Both the position numbers and the translations under genes were made by a program. This document shows, piece after piece, positions 1-7,671 of a DNA stretch of 64,000 bases. The notes beneath the pieces were generated by a model. That model worked only from the letters and a program-made list of their open reading frames with translations, was not told the origin of the DNA and searched no databases. The number at the start of each line of letters is the position of its first letter. Positions within the stretch are counted from its first letter, which is position 1. Source of the stretch: JBBBNV01 sp037137075 (lineage in GTDB: Bacteria > Bacillota > Bacilli > Paenibacillales > NBRC-103111); contig NZ_JBBBNV010000018.1 in NCBI RefSeq assembly GCF_037137075.1, positions 36,636 through 100,635 of the forward strand, given 5' to 3'.

Positions 1-573
1 GCTTTATGGAGCGATTACGATGCAAAACGGGCCGTCGCGCAGTTAAACACGACGGCATACTATCTTCGGAAGCATCTGGAAACGGCCGGGATCAAGGGAA
101 TCGTCCAATACGCCAAAGGCTACTATAGGCTGGACATGAACCGGCTGGACAATGATTATGATTCGTTTCGTCGGCTGGTCTCCAGCGGGATTCCGATCGC
201 GACCGAGGAAGTCAGAGCCTATGAACAAGCGCTGGCGAGTGTCTATCGGACGGGCTACATGGAAGACGTCGCCTTTTCATGGGCTGAACAGGCGCGGGTT
301 CGTCTGGAAAGCGAATATGTAGGCCTACTGCTTCAGATCCATGAGCATTACGTACAGGAGCGGGCATTCCTGGCCGCCGCTGATGTCTTGAAACGGGCGC
401 TTGCATGTGATCCTTTTAACGAAAGCCTGCATACGATGCTGATTCGCGTCTATGTGCTTGCTGACGATCGCGTCTCAGCGAAAAAGCATTATGATTGGCT
501 GCATGGCATGCTTCGCACCGAGTTTGGAGTAGAGATCGGGAGAGCTGCAAAACAATTGCTGCAAATCCAGTAG
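1..573 (+). CDS. SARP/BTAD-type transcriptional regulator, C-terminal part (5' truncated by window)
   Basis: The reading frame is open from the first base, so the gene starts before the window. The first 45 or so visible residues (LWSDYDAKRAVAQLNTTAYY onward, then a G-I-V-Q-Y-A-K-G-Y-Y-R-L strand) look like the recognition helix and wing of an OmpR/SARP winged-helix DNA-binding domain. The following 145 residues form a helical bacterial transcriptional activation domain (BTAD), ending in the usual helix rich in F-N-E-S-L-H and D-D-R-V-S-A-K-K-H-Y. In Paenibacillus this pair commonly sits behind a receiver domain in SARP-like response regulators, so a receiver may lie outside the window; that is inference. 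A strong terminator follows 30 bp after the stop, so the gene ends its own transcript. The target is unknown; the SLH protein downstream is a candidate only by position. Confidence 0.8.
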   Translation, partial: ALWSDYDAKRAVAQLNTTAYYLRKHLETAGIKGIVQYAKGYYRLDMNRLDNDYDSFRRLVSSGIPIATEEVRAYEQALASVYRTGYMEDVAFSWAEQARVRLESEYVGLLLQIHEHYVQERAFLAAADVLKRALACDPFNESLHTMLIRVYVLADDRVSAKKHYDWLHGMLRTEFGVEIGRAAKQLLQIQ

Positions 574-602
574 GTTTCAAATCGTCGTTCGAAAGCAGCA
601 AA

Positions 603-658
603 CGCACATCCGATTCCTTTATCGACAAGGGATTTGGATGTGCGCTCTTTTTTTTGTC
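603..658 (+). terminator. Rho-independent terminator of the SARP-like regulator gene
   Basis: Arms CGCACATCC (603-611) and GGATGTGCG (636-644) pair perfectly and the stem continues inward with ATTCCTT against AAGGGAT. A run of eight T follows the stem. Confidence 0.9.
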
Positions 659-766
659 GAAGGTACTCGACTTTTGTTGAGAATTTGTTGAGTCTTTGTG
701 AAGTGAACCGTTGCTATTATTTAAAGGGAGCTTGAAACCGTTGAATGGAGAAAGGGAGAAATTGTA

Positions 767-3700
767 ATGAAACGTTATTTATCTTTGTTGTTGGCCGTGC
801 TATTGATGGCGGGTCTCGTGCCTGCGCATGAATCGGCTTATGCCTCCACTGCGCTGGACAACTGGACGCAGAGAGCAAGTGGATCTTCGGACATCATATA
901 TGGAGTCGCTTACGGTAATGGCGTGTTCGTGGCAGGAGGAGACAGAATCGTCACCTCTACCGACGGCGAAACGTGGAGCACCGTGGCCTCTCCCCCGGGT
1001 TTTTCTTTTTTGGCGAGCGTCAGCTACGGTGGCGGCTTGTTTATCGGGGTCGGTTGGTCAGGCAATTTGTTCACTTCTCCAGACGGCACCACGTGGACGG
1101 CACGGACTTCCGGTACGGCGAGTGTGCTTAGAGATGCCGTGTTCGGGGATAATTTGTACGTAGTTGTTGGGGATGGGGGATACATTCTGACGTCTCCGGA
1201 TGGCGAGACCTGGACAAGCCGCAATTCGAACACCTCCTATGCACTTAATCGTATCACGTACGGCAATGGAAGGTATGTGGCGGTGGGAAGTTATGGCGCG
1301 ATTGTCACTTCGACGGACGGAATGAACTGGTCCAGCAGTACCTCCGGCACGACCAATCAGCTTTATGGAGCCACGTACGGCAAGGGAATATTCGTTGTTG
1401 CGGGGTATGAAGAGCTTATTCTGACTTCGACGGACGGCACAACCTGGACGGAGCGTCAAAGAATTCCATCTGATAATCCGTTTTTTCCGACGGCAGGTAT
1501 GTATTATCGGGCATTTTTTGGCAACGGCCTATTTATTGTGTCAGGACAGTCCGGCAAGCTGGCGTCCTCTACCGATGGCATAAATTGGACGAGTGCAAAT
1601 ACCGGTCTTTGGGACACGTTTTGGGGGATAGGCTATGGTCAAGGCTATTACTTCTTGACGGCGGGGCAGGGGAAGATTCTGCAAGCGGAGGCATTAACAA
1701 ATGCCGAAGCGCCGAGCATTAGTACGGAGCCAGCGGATCAAACGGTGAATGTCGGCGATACCAGCCCGGCGCTATCCGTGGTCGCGACAGTAAGCGACGG
1801 AGGTGAGCGTAGCTACCAGTGGTACAGCAGCACGGCGGACAGCAACAGCGGCGGCACGCTGATTGACGACGCGACGAGCGCAACGTATGCGGCACCGACG
1901 GCAAGCGCAGGCACAACCTATTACTACGTTGTCGTAACGAATACGAACAACAGCGTCAGCGGGGTAAAGACAGCCGCAACCACGAGTAGTGCAGCGAAGG
2001 TCACCGTGAATGCTCTGGTGAATGCCGAAGCGCCGAGCATCGGTACGGAGCCGGCGGATCAAACGGTGAATGTTGGCGATACCAGCCCGGCGCTATCCGT
2101 GGTCGCGACAGTAAGCGACGGAGGTGAGCGTAGCTACCAGTGGTACAGCAGCACGGCGGACAGCAACAGCGGCGGCACGCTGATTGACGACGCGACGAGC
2201 GCAACGTATGCGGCACCGACGGCAAGCGCAGGCACAACCTATTACTACGTTGTCGTAACGAATACGAACAACAGCGTCAGCGGGGTAAAGACAGCCGCAA
2301 CCACGAGTAGTGCAGCGAAGGTCACCGTGAATGCTCTGGTGAATGCCGAAGCGCCGAGCATCGGTACGGAGCCGGCGGATCAAACGGTGAATGTTGGCGA
2401 TACCAGCCCGGCGCTATCCGTGGTCGCGACAGTAAGCGACGGAGGCGAGCGTAGCTACCAGTGGTACAGCAGCACGGCGGACAGCAACAGCGGCGGCACG
2501 CTGCTTGATGAGGCGACGAGCGCGACGTATGCGGTGCCGACGACAAGCGCAGGCACAGCCTATTACTACGTTGTCGTAACGAATACGAACAACAGCGTCA
2601 GTGGGGTAAAGACAGCCACAATCACGAGCAGAGCAGCGAAGGTGAGCGTGAATGCTCTGGTGAATGCTGAAGCGCCGAGCATTAACGTGCAGCCAGCGAA
2701 TCAAACGGCGAACATTGGCGCTACAGGCCCGGTGCTATCCGTGGTCGCGACAGTAAGCGACGGAGGGGAGCTGAGCTACCAGTGGTACAGCAGCGCCGCG
2801 AACAGCAACAGCGGCGGCACGCTGCTTGACAACGTGACGAGCGCGACGTATGCGGCACCGACGACAAGCGCAGGCACAGCCTATTACTACGTTGTCGTAA
2901 CGAATACGAACAACAGCGTCAGTGGGGTAAAGACAGCCACAATCACGAGCAGAGCAGCGAAGGTGAGCGTGAATGCTCTGGTGAATGCTGAAGCGCCGAG
3001 CATTAACGTGCAGCCAGCGAATCAAACGGCGAACATTGGCGCTACAGGCCCGGTGCTATCCGTGGTCGCGACAGTAAGCGACGGAGGGGAGCTGAGCTAC
3101 CAGTGGTACAGCAGCGCCGCGAACAGCAACAGCGGCGGCACGCTGCTTGACAACGTGACGAGCGCGACGTATGCGGCACCGACGACAAGCGCAGGCACAA
3201 CCTATTACTACGCTGTCGTGACGAACACGAACAACAGCGTCAGCGGGGTAAAGACAGCTACAGCCACGAGTAGTGCAGCGAAGGTGATTGTAAACGAGCT
3301 GGTGAATGCCGAAGCGCCGGGCATTAGCGTGCAGCCAGCGGATCAAACGGTGAATGTTGGCGATACCAGCCCGACGCTATCCGTGGTCGCGACAGTAAGC
3401 GACGGAGGTGAGCTGAGCTACCAGTGGTACAGCAGCGCGGCGAACAGCAACGGCGGCGGCACGCTGATTGACGGCGCGACGAGCGCAGCGTATGCGGCAC
3501 CGACGACAAATGCAGGCACAACCTATTACTACGCTGTCGTGACGAACACGAACAACAGCGTCAGCGGGGAAACGACAGCTACAGCCACGAGCATTGCAGC
3601 GAAGGTCACCGTGAATGTGACGGTGAGCTTTGACAGCAACGGCGGCTCCACGGTGAGCAGCCAGTCGCTGAGTCTGAACGGTCTGGTCACCAGGCCAACC

Positions 3701-4855
3701 GATCCGACCAAAACCGGATACACCTTTAGCGGATGGTACAGCGATACCGGTTTAACTAGCGCGTTTGATTTCAGCACGCCGCTCACGGTGAACACGACGC
3801 TGTACGCCAAGTGGACGACGCAGTCCACGCGCAAATCGGACAGATCGGGCAAATCTTCATCTACGCAATCGGATACAACCTCGGCGACAAATGGGAAATT
3901 GACGCTGCCTGTGGGTAAAGCCGGAGATGTCAGCTTGGACGGCGAGATTACGGTCCAGATTCCTGCCGGAGCATCGACGAAGGAATTGGAAATGACGATT
4001 CAAAAATGGGCAGATACGCAAGATTTGCTAACGAGCAAGGATAGGCTCCTCAGCGCGGTATTCGAAATCTCGAAAAACTTGCCTGAGAATCTCAGCAAGG
4101 ATATCAGCCTGATTCTTACTTTCAATCCGGACGCTGTGCAGGATGGCCAACGCCCGGGGGTATTTTACTATGACGCGTCCACTCAGGCTTGGGTGGAGGT
4201 CGCTGGCGCTGTCGTGAAGGACGATACGATCAGCGTCAATGTGAACCATTTTACCCCATATGCAGTATTTGCCGTAGACGAAAACGGGACAACTGCCGAA
4301 GGTACACAACAGACTGTCCGTCTCACGGACATCGCTGGGCATTGGGCGGAGTCCAGCATTGATCAAGCGGCAATTGCCGGCATCGTGAACGGGTTTCCAG
4401 ACGGCACCTTTAAACCGGATGCTGTGGTGACGCGCGAGGAATTTGCGGTCATGTTGATGAATGCGCTCAAGCCGGAAGGAGACGGCGTGCAGCTGACGTT
4501 CAGCGATAACGGGGAAATCGGCGCATGGGCGCGGAAGGCGCTCGAGCAGGCGGTAGAAGCGGGCATTATAAACGGCTTTGAAGACAACATGCTCCACCCG
4601 GACGGGCAAATCACGCGTACGGAGATGGCGGTGATGATCGCCAGAGCTTTGGGTCAGTCGACCCAAGCGAGCGTCGCGACGGGCTTCTCGGACGATAGCC
4701 AAATTCCGGGCTGGGCCAAGGGCGCAGTGGCGGCCATGAAAGAGCTAGGCGTTCTTAAAGGAAAAGAGGCGGACGCGTTCGCTCCTGACGACCACCTCAC
4801 AAGAGCAGAAGCGGTAGCGGTTCTGTTGAGAATGCTGGCCTTCCAAGACCGTTAA
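767..4855 (+). CDS. S-layer homology (SLH) surface protein with six tandem Ig-like repeats
   Basis: This is a 1362-residue secreted wall-bound protein. Residues 1-27 are a signal peptide (hydrophobic LLLAVLLMAGLV core, cleavage near AYA). Residues about 30-305 hold seven or so repeats of the form Y-G-x-G-x-F-V...T-S-x-D-G-x-x-W, like BNR/YCF48-type beta-propeller repeats. Residues 312-950 are six Ig-like units of 107 residues with a conserved SYQWYSS core. Residues about 950-1020 are an InlB B-repeat (S-F-D-S-N-G-G...G-W-Y...Y-A-K-W). A basic Ser/Thr-rich linker and a beta-rich domain lead to three C-terminal SLH domains (from about 1187), each with the G-x-x-x-G-x-x-D-x-x-x-x-P-D-x-x-x-T-R-x-E pattern. 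SLH domains bind pyruvylated secondary wall polymer. The start follows AAAGGGAG at 752. The ligand is unknown; adhesion or cell-surface binding is inference. Confidence 0.93.
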   Translation: MKRYLSLLLAVLLMAGLVPAHESAYASTALDNWTQRASGSSDIIYGVAYGNGVFVAGGDRIVTSTDGETWSTVASPPGFSFLASVSYGGGLFIGVGWSGNLFTSPDGTTWTARTSGTASVLRDAVFGDNLYVVVGDGGYILTSPDGETWTSRNSNTSYALNRITYGNGRYVAVGSYGAIVTSTDGMNWSSSTSGTTNQLYGATYGKGIFVVAGYEELILTSTDGTTWTERQRIPSDNPFFPTAGMYYRAFFGNGLFIVSGQSGKLASSTDGINWTSANTGLWDTFWGIGYGQGYYFLTAGQGKILQAEALTNAEAPSISTEPADQTVNVGDTSPALSVVATVSDGGERSYQWYSSTADSNSGGTLIDDATSATYAAPTASAGTTYYYVVVTNTNNSVSGVKTAATTSSAAKVTVNALVNAEAPSIGTEPADQTVNVGDTSPALSVVATVSDGGERSYQWYSSTADSNSGGTLIDDATSATYAAPTASAGTTYYYVVVTNTNNSVSGVKTAATTSSAAKVTVNALVNAEAPSIGTEPADQTVNVGDTSPALSVVATVSDGGERSYQWYSSTADSNSGGTLLDEATSATYAVPTTSAGTAYYYVVVTNTNNSVSGVKTATITSRAAKVSVNALVNAEAPSINVQPANQTANIGATGPVLSVVATVSDGGELSYQWYSSAANSNSGGTLLDNVTSATYAAPTTSAGTAYYYVVVTNTNNSVSGVKTATITSRAAKVSVNALVNAEAPSINVQPANQTANIGATGPVLSVVATVSDGGELSYQWYSSAANSNSGGTLLDNVTSATYAAPTTSAGTTYYYAVVTNTNNSVSGVKTATATSSAAKVIVNELVNAEAPGISVQPADQTVNVGDTSPTLSVVATVSDGGELSYQWYSSAANSNGGGTLIDGATSAAYAAPTTNAGTTYYYAVVTNTNNSVSGETTATATSIAAKVTVNVTVSFDSNGGSTVSSQSLSLNGLVTRPTDPTKTGYTFSGWYSDTGLTSAFDFSTPLTVNTTLYAKWTTQSTRKSDRSGKSSSTQSDTTSATNGKLTLPVGKAGDVSLDGEITVQIPAGASTKELEMTIQKWADTQDLLTSKDRLLSAVFEISKNLPENLSKDISLILTFNPDAVQDGQRPGVFYYDASTQAWVEVAGAVVKDDTISVNVNHFTPYAVFAVDENGTTAEGTQQTVRLTDIAGHWAESSIDQAAIAGIVNGFPDGTFKPDAVVTREEFAVMLMNALKPEGDGVQLTFSDNGEIGAWARKALEQAVEAGIINGFEDNMLHPDGQITRTEMAVMIARALGQSTQASVATGFSDDSQIPGWAKGAVAAMKELGVLKGKEADAFAPDDHLTRAEAVAVLLRMLAFQDR
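1700..3625 (+). repeat. Six tandem 321-bp coding repeats in the SLH protein gene
   Basis: Units begin at 1700, 2021, 2342, 2663, 2984 and 3305, each starting AATGCYGAAGCGCCG. The unit length is exactly 107 codons throughout. Units 1 and 2 are almost identical in DNA, as are 4 and 5, while unit 3 is a mosaic whose first part matches units 1-2 and whose second part matches unit 4. Unit 6 is the most diverged. Confidence 0.95.
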
Positions 4856-4862
4856 CTAAACC

Positions 4863-4918
4863 ATGCAAGGCTGCCTTTCTTGGCAGCCTGAGAAGGCACC
4901 CAAGGGGGTGCCTTCGAT
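4863..4918 (+). terminator. Double-hairpin terminator of the SLH gene
   Basis: Two adjacent stems follow the stop codon: AAGGCTGCC with GGCAGCCT, then AAGGCACCC with GGGTGCCTT. The second is followed by the T-rich CGATTTTATT. Confidence 0.8.
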
Positions 4919-5032
4919 TTTATTGTATCGACCGATACGGAGAGCGATAGCCCCAAGAAGCATCAAGCAATGCTCCCGCGACAAAGCTGCTGACAATAAC
5001 AATAGCCTTAGTATTTCACGCCGAAGCCCTTC

Positions 5033-5094
5033 TCCGCACGCGCGCAGCTCCCAGCGCGCGGTGTTTCACTGCATGACGGCGGTCGGTCGACCAC
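5033..5094 (+). repeat. Dispersed hairpin repeat, copy 1
   Basis: First of five full copies of a 62-bp intergenic element. It begins TCCGCAC, has the GCGCGC-AGCTCCCA-GCGCGC hairpin, then the conserved CTGCATGACGGCGGTC block, and ends with the palindrome GGTCGACC plus AC. Confidence 0.9.
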
Positions 5095-5122
5095 TTGAAG
5101 GAGGTCACAGCTTGACGCTAAC

Positions 5123-5166
5123 AAAGATGATTCCTGTACTGTGTAGTGTACGGGAGTCATCTTTTT
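5123..5166 (+). terminator. Terminator-like hairpin after repeat copy 1
   Basis: AAAGATGATTCCTGTAC pairs with GTACGGGAGTCATCTTT with two non-Watson-Crick positions around an 8-nt loop, and is followed by TTTTGC. No gene lies directly upstream apart from the repeat, so the transcript it ends is unclear. Confidence 0.65.
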
Positions 5167-5316
5167 GCATTTCCATTGTGATCTTCATGGATTGCGGCGG
5201 TGCGGTGATTGCCTCGCACATGTAACGGGTTATTTCCTTTTTTATTTTTTTCTTGGTTCAGTTCGGATTTCAGCTAAAGTTGAACGATGTGGGCGAGCTC
5301 CTTCGTCTTTTGGATA

Positions 5317-5345
5317 TTGCATCGCGGCAAGGTTCCGGGTACAAT
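5317..5345 (+). promoter_or_regulatory. Sigma-A promoter of the biotin operon
   Basis: -35 TTGCAT (5317-5322) and -10 TACAAT (5340-5345) are separated by exactly 17 bp. Transcription would start near 5352, just before the BirA-like operator. Confidence 0.7.
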
Positions 5346-5357
5346 GACAATACCTTT

Positions 5358-5394
5358 ATTGTAAACCAAAAATTTAATAAATTATGTTTACAAT
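5358..5394 (+). promoter_or_regulatory. BirA-like operator of the biotin operon
   Basis: ATTGTAAAC (5358-5366) and GTTTACAAT (5386-5394) form a perfect 9-bp inverted repeat resembling the Firmicute BirA box (TTGTwAAC...GTTwACAA). It lies just downstream of the predicted start point, where biotin-bound BirA could block transcription. The gap between TTGTAAAC and GTTTACAA is 19 nt, longer than the 14-16 nt usual for BirA sites. Confidence 0.65.
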
Positions 5395-5487
5395 TAAGAG
5401 TGGAAATGAATTGTAGTTCATCCGATATCATTATTTCAAATGTAAATGGCACGAAGTACACGCCAATAGGAAAGCAGGTGGATTGCG

Positions 5488-6549
5488 ATGGAGGGTTCCT
5501 TGGCTGGCCGGGGACTATTCATTACCGGAACCGATACAGACGTGGGCAAAACGGTCGTTACGGCCGGAATCGCCGCAGCCCTGCAGCGGGGACGTTTCGC
5601 CGGGGAGCCGGGCGCGGTGCGCTTGTGGAAGCCCGTGCAAACCGGGACCTTGCAGCGGACCGTGCAGGGGGCGTTCGCCCTGCCTGGGCCTGCGAATGTG
5701 GCCGGTCAGGTGACATCTGCTCTGTCCAGGCGTGCCGATGAGGTTCGCCGGAGCGGATCTTCAGCCGGGACGCAAGGAAGGCAGCGGCTGCAAGTTCAGG
5801 CCGGTGCATTGGAGGCTGCGGCTGGAGGAGTCGACAGGCGGCAAGCCCAGGCGGATGCCTTGGCTTATGCAGCCGGAGAGACGGACAGTGCCCGGCTGCT
5901 GCGGCTAAGCGGCTTGCGGCACCAATCTGCTGCCGATATCGCCACACTGTCGCTGCCCGAGCCATTGGCCCCCTGGATGGCCGCAGAGCGGGCCGGCATC
6001 CGAATTGATTACGATGCGCTTGTCCGTGAGGGACAGCGCCGTCTGGCCATCAGCTCTTGTCTGCTAGTGGAGGGCGCGGGAGGCTTGGCTGTTCCGCTGA
6101 CCGGGGAGCGGCTCATTGCCGATTTGGCGCAGCAGCTTGGCCTGGCGCTTGTTATCGTGGCCCGGCCTGCGCTCGGGACGGTCAATCATACGGTGCTGTC
6201 TGTGGAGTATGCCCGCAAGCGGGGCTTGTCCGTGGCCGGGATTATTCTGAACGGCTTCCGCGACGGTGAGCACGATCCGCTGGCCGTACAGGAGAACGTG
6301 CGGATGATAGAACGCTTTTGCCCGGGGATTCCGGTGCTTGGCGTGCTGCCGTGGCTGCCTGAGCCGTCTGCACCTGCAGCGTATGAGTCGGCCGCTGGCG
6401 GAAGGCTTCCTTCGCAATCCGGCCGGGATTCGGTTTCATCGTCCGATTTTCTCCGTTCGGAGGACGACGCGCTGCGAGCGTGGCGGGAACAGTGGGCCTT
6501 CGAGGTCGCCAAGTGTATCAGGCTGGATCGCTTGCTGGATAGGCTGTGA
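5488..6549 (+). CDS. bioD: ATP-dependent dethiobiotin synthetase with a large internal insertion
   Basis: BioD closes the ureido ring of dethiobiotin from 7,8-diaminopelargonate, CO2 and ATP. The P-loop GTDTDVGKT (residues 14-22), the KPVQTG segment, the DSARLL...EPLAPWMAAE substrate region and the EGAGGLAVPL motif are all present. The protein has 353 residues against about 230 usual. The excess is an Ala/Gly/Arg/Gln-rich block between KPVQTG and DSARLL (roughly residues 58-135) plus a Ser/Gly-rich stretch near the C-terminus. The start at 5488 has AGGTGG six bases upstream. It is the first gene of the bio operon, about 140 bp downstream of the promoter. The loop insertion is in frame, so the enzyme is probably still active. 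Confidence 0.93.
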   Translation: MEGSLAGRGLFITGTDTDVGKTVVTAGIAAALQRGRFAGEPGAVRLWKPVQTGTLQRTVQGAFALPGPANVAGQVTSALSRRADEVRRSGSSAGTQGRQRLQVQAGALEAAAGGVDRRQAQADALAYAAGETDSARLLRLSGLRHQSAADIATLSLPEPLAPWMAAERAGIRIDYDALVREGQRRLAISSCLLVEGAGGLAVPLTGERLIADLAQQLGLALVIVARPALGTVNHTVLSVEYARKRGLSVAGIILNGFRDGEHDPLAVQENVRMIERFCPGIPVLGVLPWLPEPSAPAAYESAAGGRLPSQSGRDSVSSSDFLRSEDDALRAWREQWAFEVAKCIRLDRLLDRL

Positions 6550-6645
6550 GCTTGTGCGCAGACGGACGGGCAAGGATAGGCCGGATTGCACAGAAAGCCG
6601 GGTCGCCTGCTGGAAGGTTATTGATTCAAGAAAGGAAGGGTATGG

Positions 6646-7638
6646 ATGATTGAATTTCGTACGAAATGGGATGGATATGCGGAGAAAGCGCTGCAGGGCG
6701 AGCTGCTGACGCCTGAGGAAGGACTGTCGGTGCTGGAAGCGGAGGATGATGAGTTGCTGGCCTTGCTGCAGGCGGCGTTCCGGGTACGCAGGCACTACTA
6801 CGGCAAAAAGGTGAAGCTGAACCTCATTATTAACGCTAAAAGCGGTCTGTGTCCCGAGGACTGCGGCTACTGTTCACAGTCGATCATTTCTACCGCACCC
6901 GTATCCAAATATCCGCTGCTCGACAAGAACGTGCTTGTCGACGGAGCGCGCAAGGCGATGGACATGCAGGCGGGTACTTACTGTATCGTTGCCAGCGGCC
7001 GGGGGCCGTCCGCCAAGGAGCTGGATCAGGTCATTGAAGCCGTGAAGGAAATTAAAGCGACGATGCCGATGAAGATTTGCGCCTGTCTGGGTATCCTGTC
7101 CCGCGAACAGGCTGGACGGCTGAAGGAGGCCGGGGTTGATCGGTACAACCATAATCTAAACACGAGTAAAAGCAATTTCGCTGCTATTACCACTACCCAC
7201 ACGTATGAGGATCGGGTGCATACTGTTGAGCAGGCGCAGGCATCCGGCATGTCCCCGTGCTCAGGCTGTATCGTCGGGATGGGCGAGACGAACCGGGAGA
7301 TTGTAGATATCGGCTATGCGCTGAGGGAACTGGGCGCGGATTCTATTCCGGTCAATTTTCTCAATCCGATCCCCGGCACCCCGCTGGCTGACAACCGCGA
7401 GCTGAACCCCCGCAAATGCCTGAAGGTGCTGGCTTTATTTCGTTTCCTGTGTCCGACCAAGGAAATCCGGGTCTCGGGCGGTCGCGAGGTCAACCTGCGT
7501 TCCCTGCAGGCGCTGGGGCTGTATGCGGCCAACTCCATTTTTGTCGGAGATTATTTGACGACGGAGGGCCAGGCGGCAACGGCGGATCATCAAATGATCG
7601 AGGATCTGGGCTTTGAAATCGAGCGATGCGCGTTATAG
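6646..7638 (+). CDS. bioB: Biotin synthase (radical SAM)
   Basis: BioB inserts sulfur into dethiobiotin to make biotin, using S-adenosylmethionine and two iron-sulfur clusters. The radical-SAM cysteines are in CPEDCGYC (C69, C73, C76), preceded by the family-typical NAKSGLC. Further BioB motifs include YNHNLNT, CSGCIVGMGET and NFLNPIPGTPL. At 330 residues it has the standard family length and, unlike its operon partners, no insertions. The ribosome site GAAAGGAAGG lies about 7 bases before the ATG. It sits 96 bp after bioD, and bioF follows 33 bp later. Confidence 0.97.
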   Translation: MIEFRTKWDGYAEKALQGELLTPEEGLSVLEAEDDELLALLQAAFRVRRHYYGKKVKLNLIINAKSGLCPEDCGYCSQSIISTAPVSKYPLLDKNVLVDGARKAMDMQAGTYCIVASGRGPSAKELDQVIEAVKEIKATMPMKICACLGILSREQAGRLKEAGVDRYNHNLNTSKSNFAAITTTHTYEDRVHTVEQAQASGMSPCSGCIVGMGETNREIVDIGYALRELGADSIPVNFLNPIPGTPLADNRELNPRKCLKVLALFRFLCPTKEIRVSGGREVNLRSLQALGLYAANSIFVGDYLTTEGQAATADHQMIEDLGFEIERCAL

Positions 7639-7671
7639 ACCTCCGGCGGAGCAGGGAAGGGGCAAATAAGA

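Larger units (their letters stand above)
4856..5487. other. Intergenic region between the SLH gene and the biotin operon
   Basis: This 632-bp stretch holds the SLH terminator, one copy of the dispersed hairpin repeat, a second terminator-like hairpin, and the promoter and BirA-like operator of the bio operon. Open frames crossing it (for example 4863-5225) run through the hairpins and repeat and show no protein-like composition, so no gene is called. Confidence 0.7.

Noticed and set aside
1719..3521. Several minus-strand frames of 65-96 residues inside the SLH gene, repeating every 321 bp
   Set aside because: They are shadows of the tandem repeats. Their periodicity follows the repeat unit, they have no ribosome sites, and their Cys/Arg-rich composition is typical of antisense reading of high-GC coding DNA.
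4028..4702. A 224-residue minus-strand frame in the SLH gene
   Set aside because: Lies entirely opposite the SLH domains, whose plus-strand motifs are unmistakable. No ribosome site or recognisable motif.
4863..5225. A 120-residue plus-strand frame after the SLH gene
   Set aside because: Runs through two terminators and the dispersed repeat; the sequence is explained by those elements.
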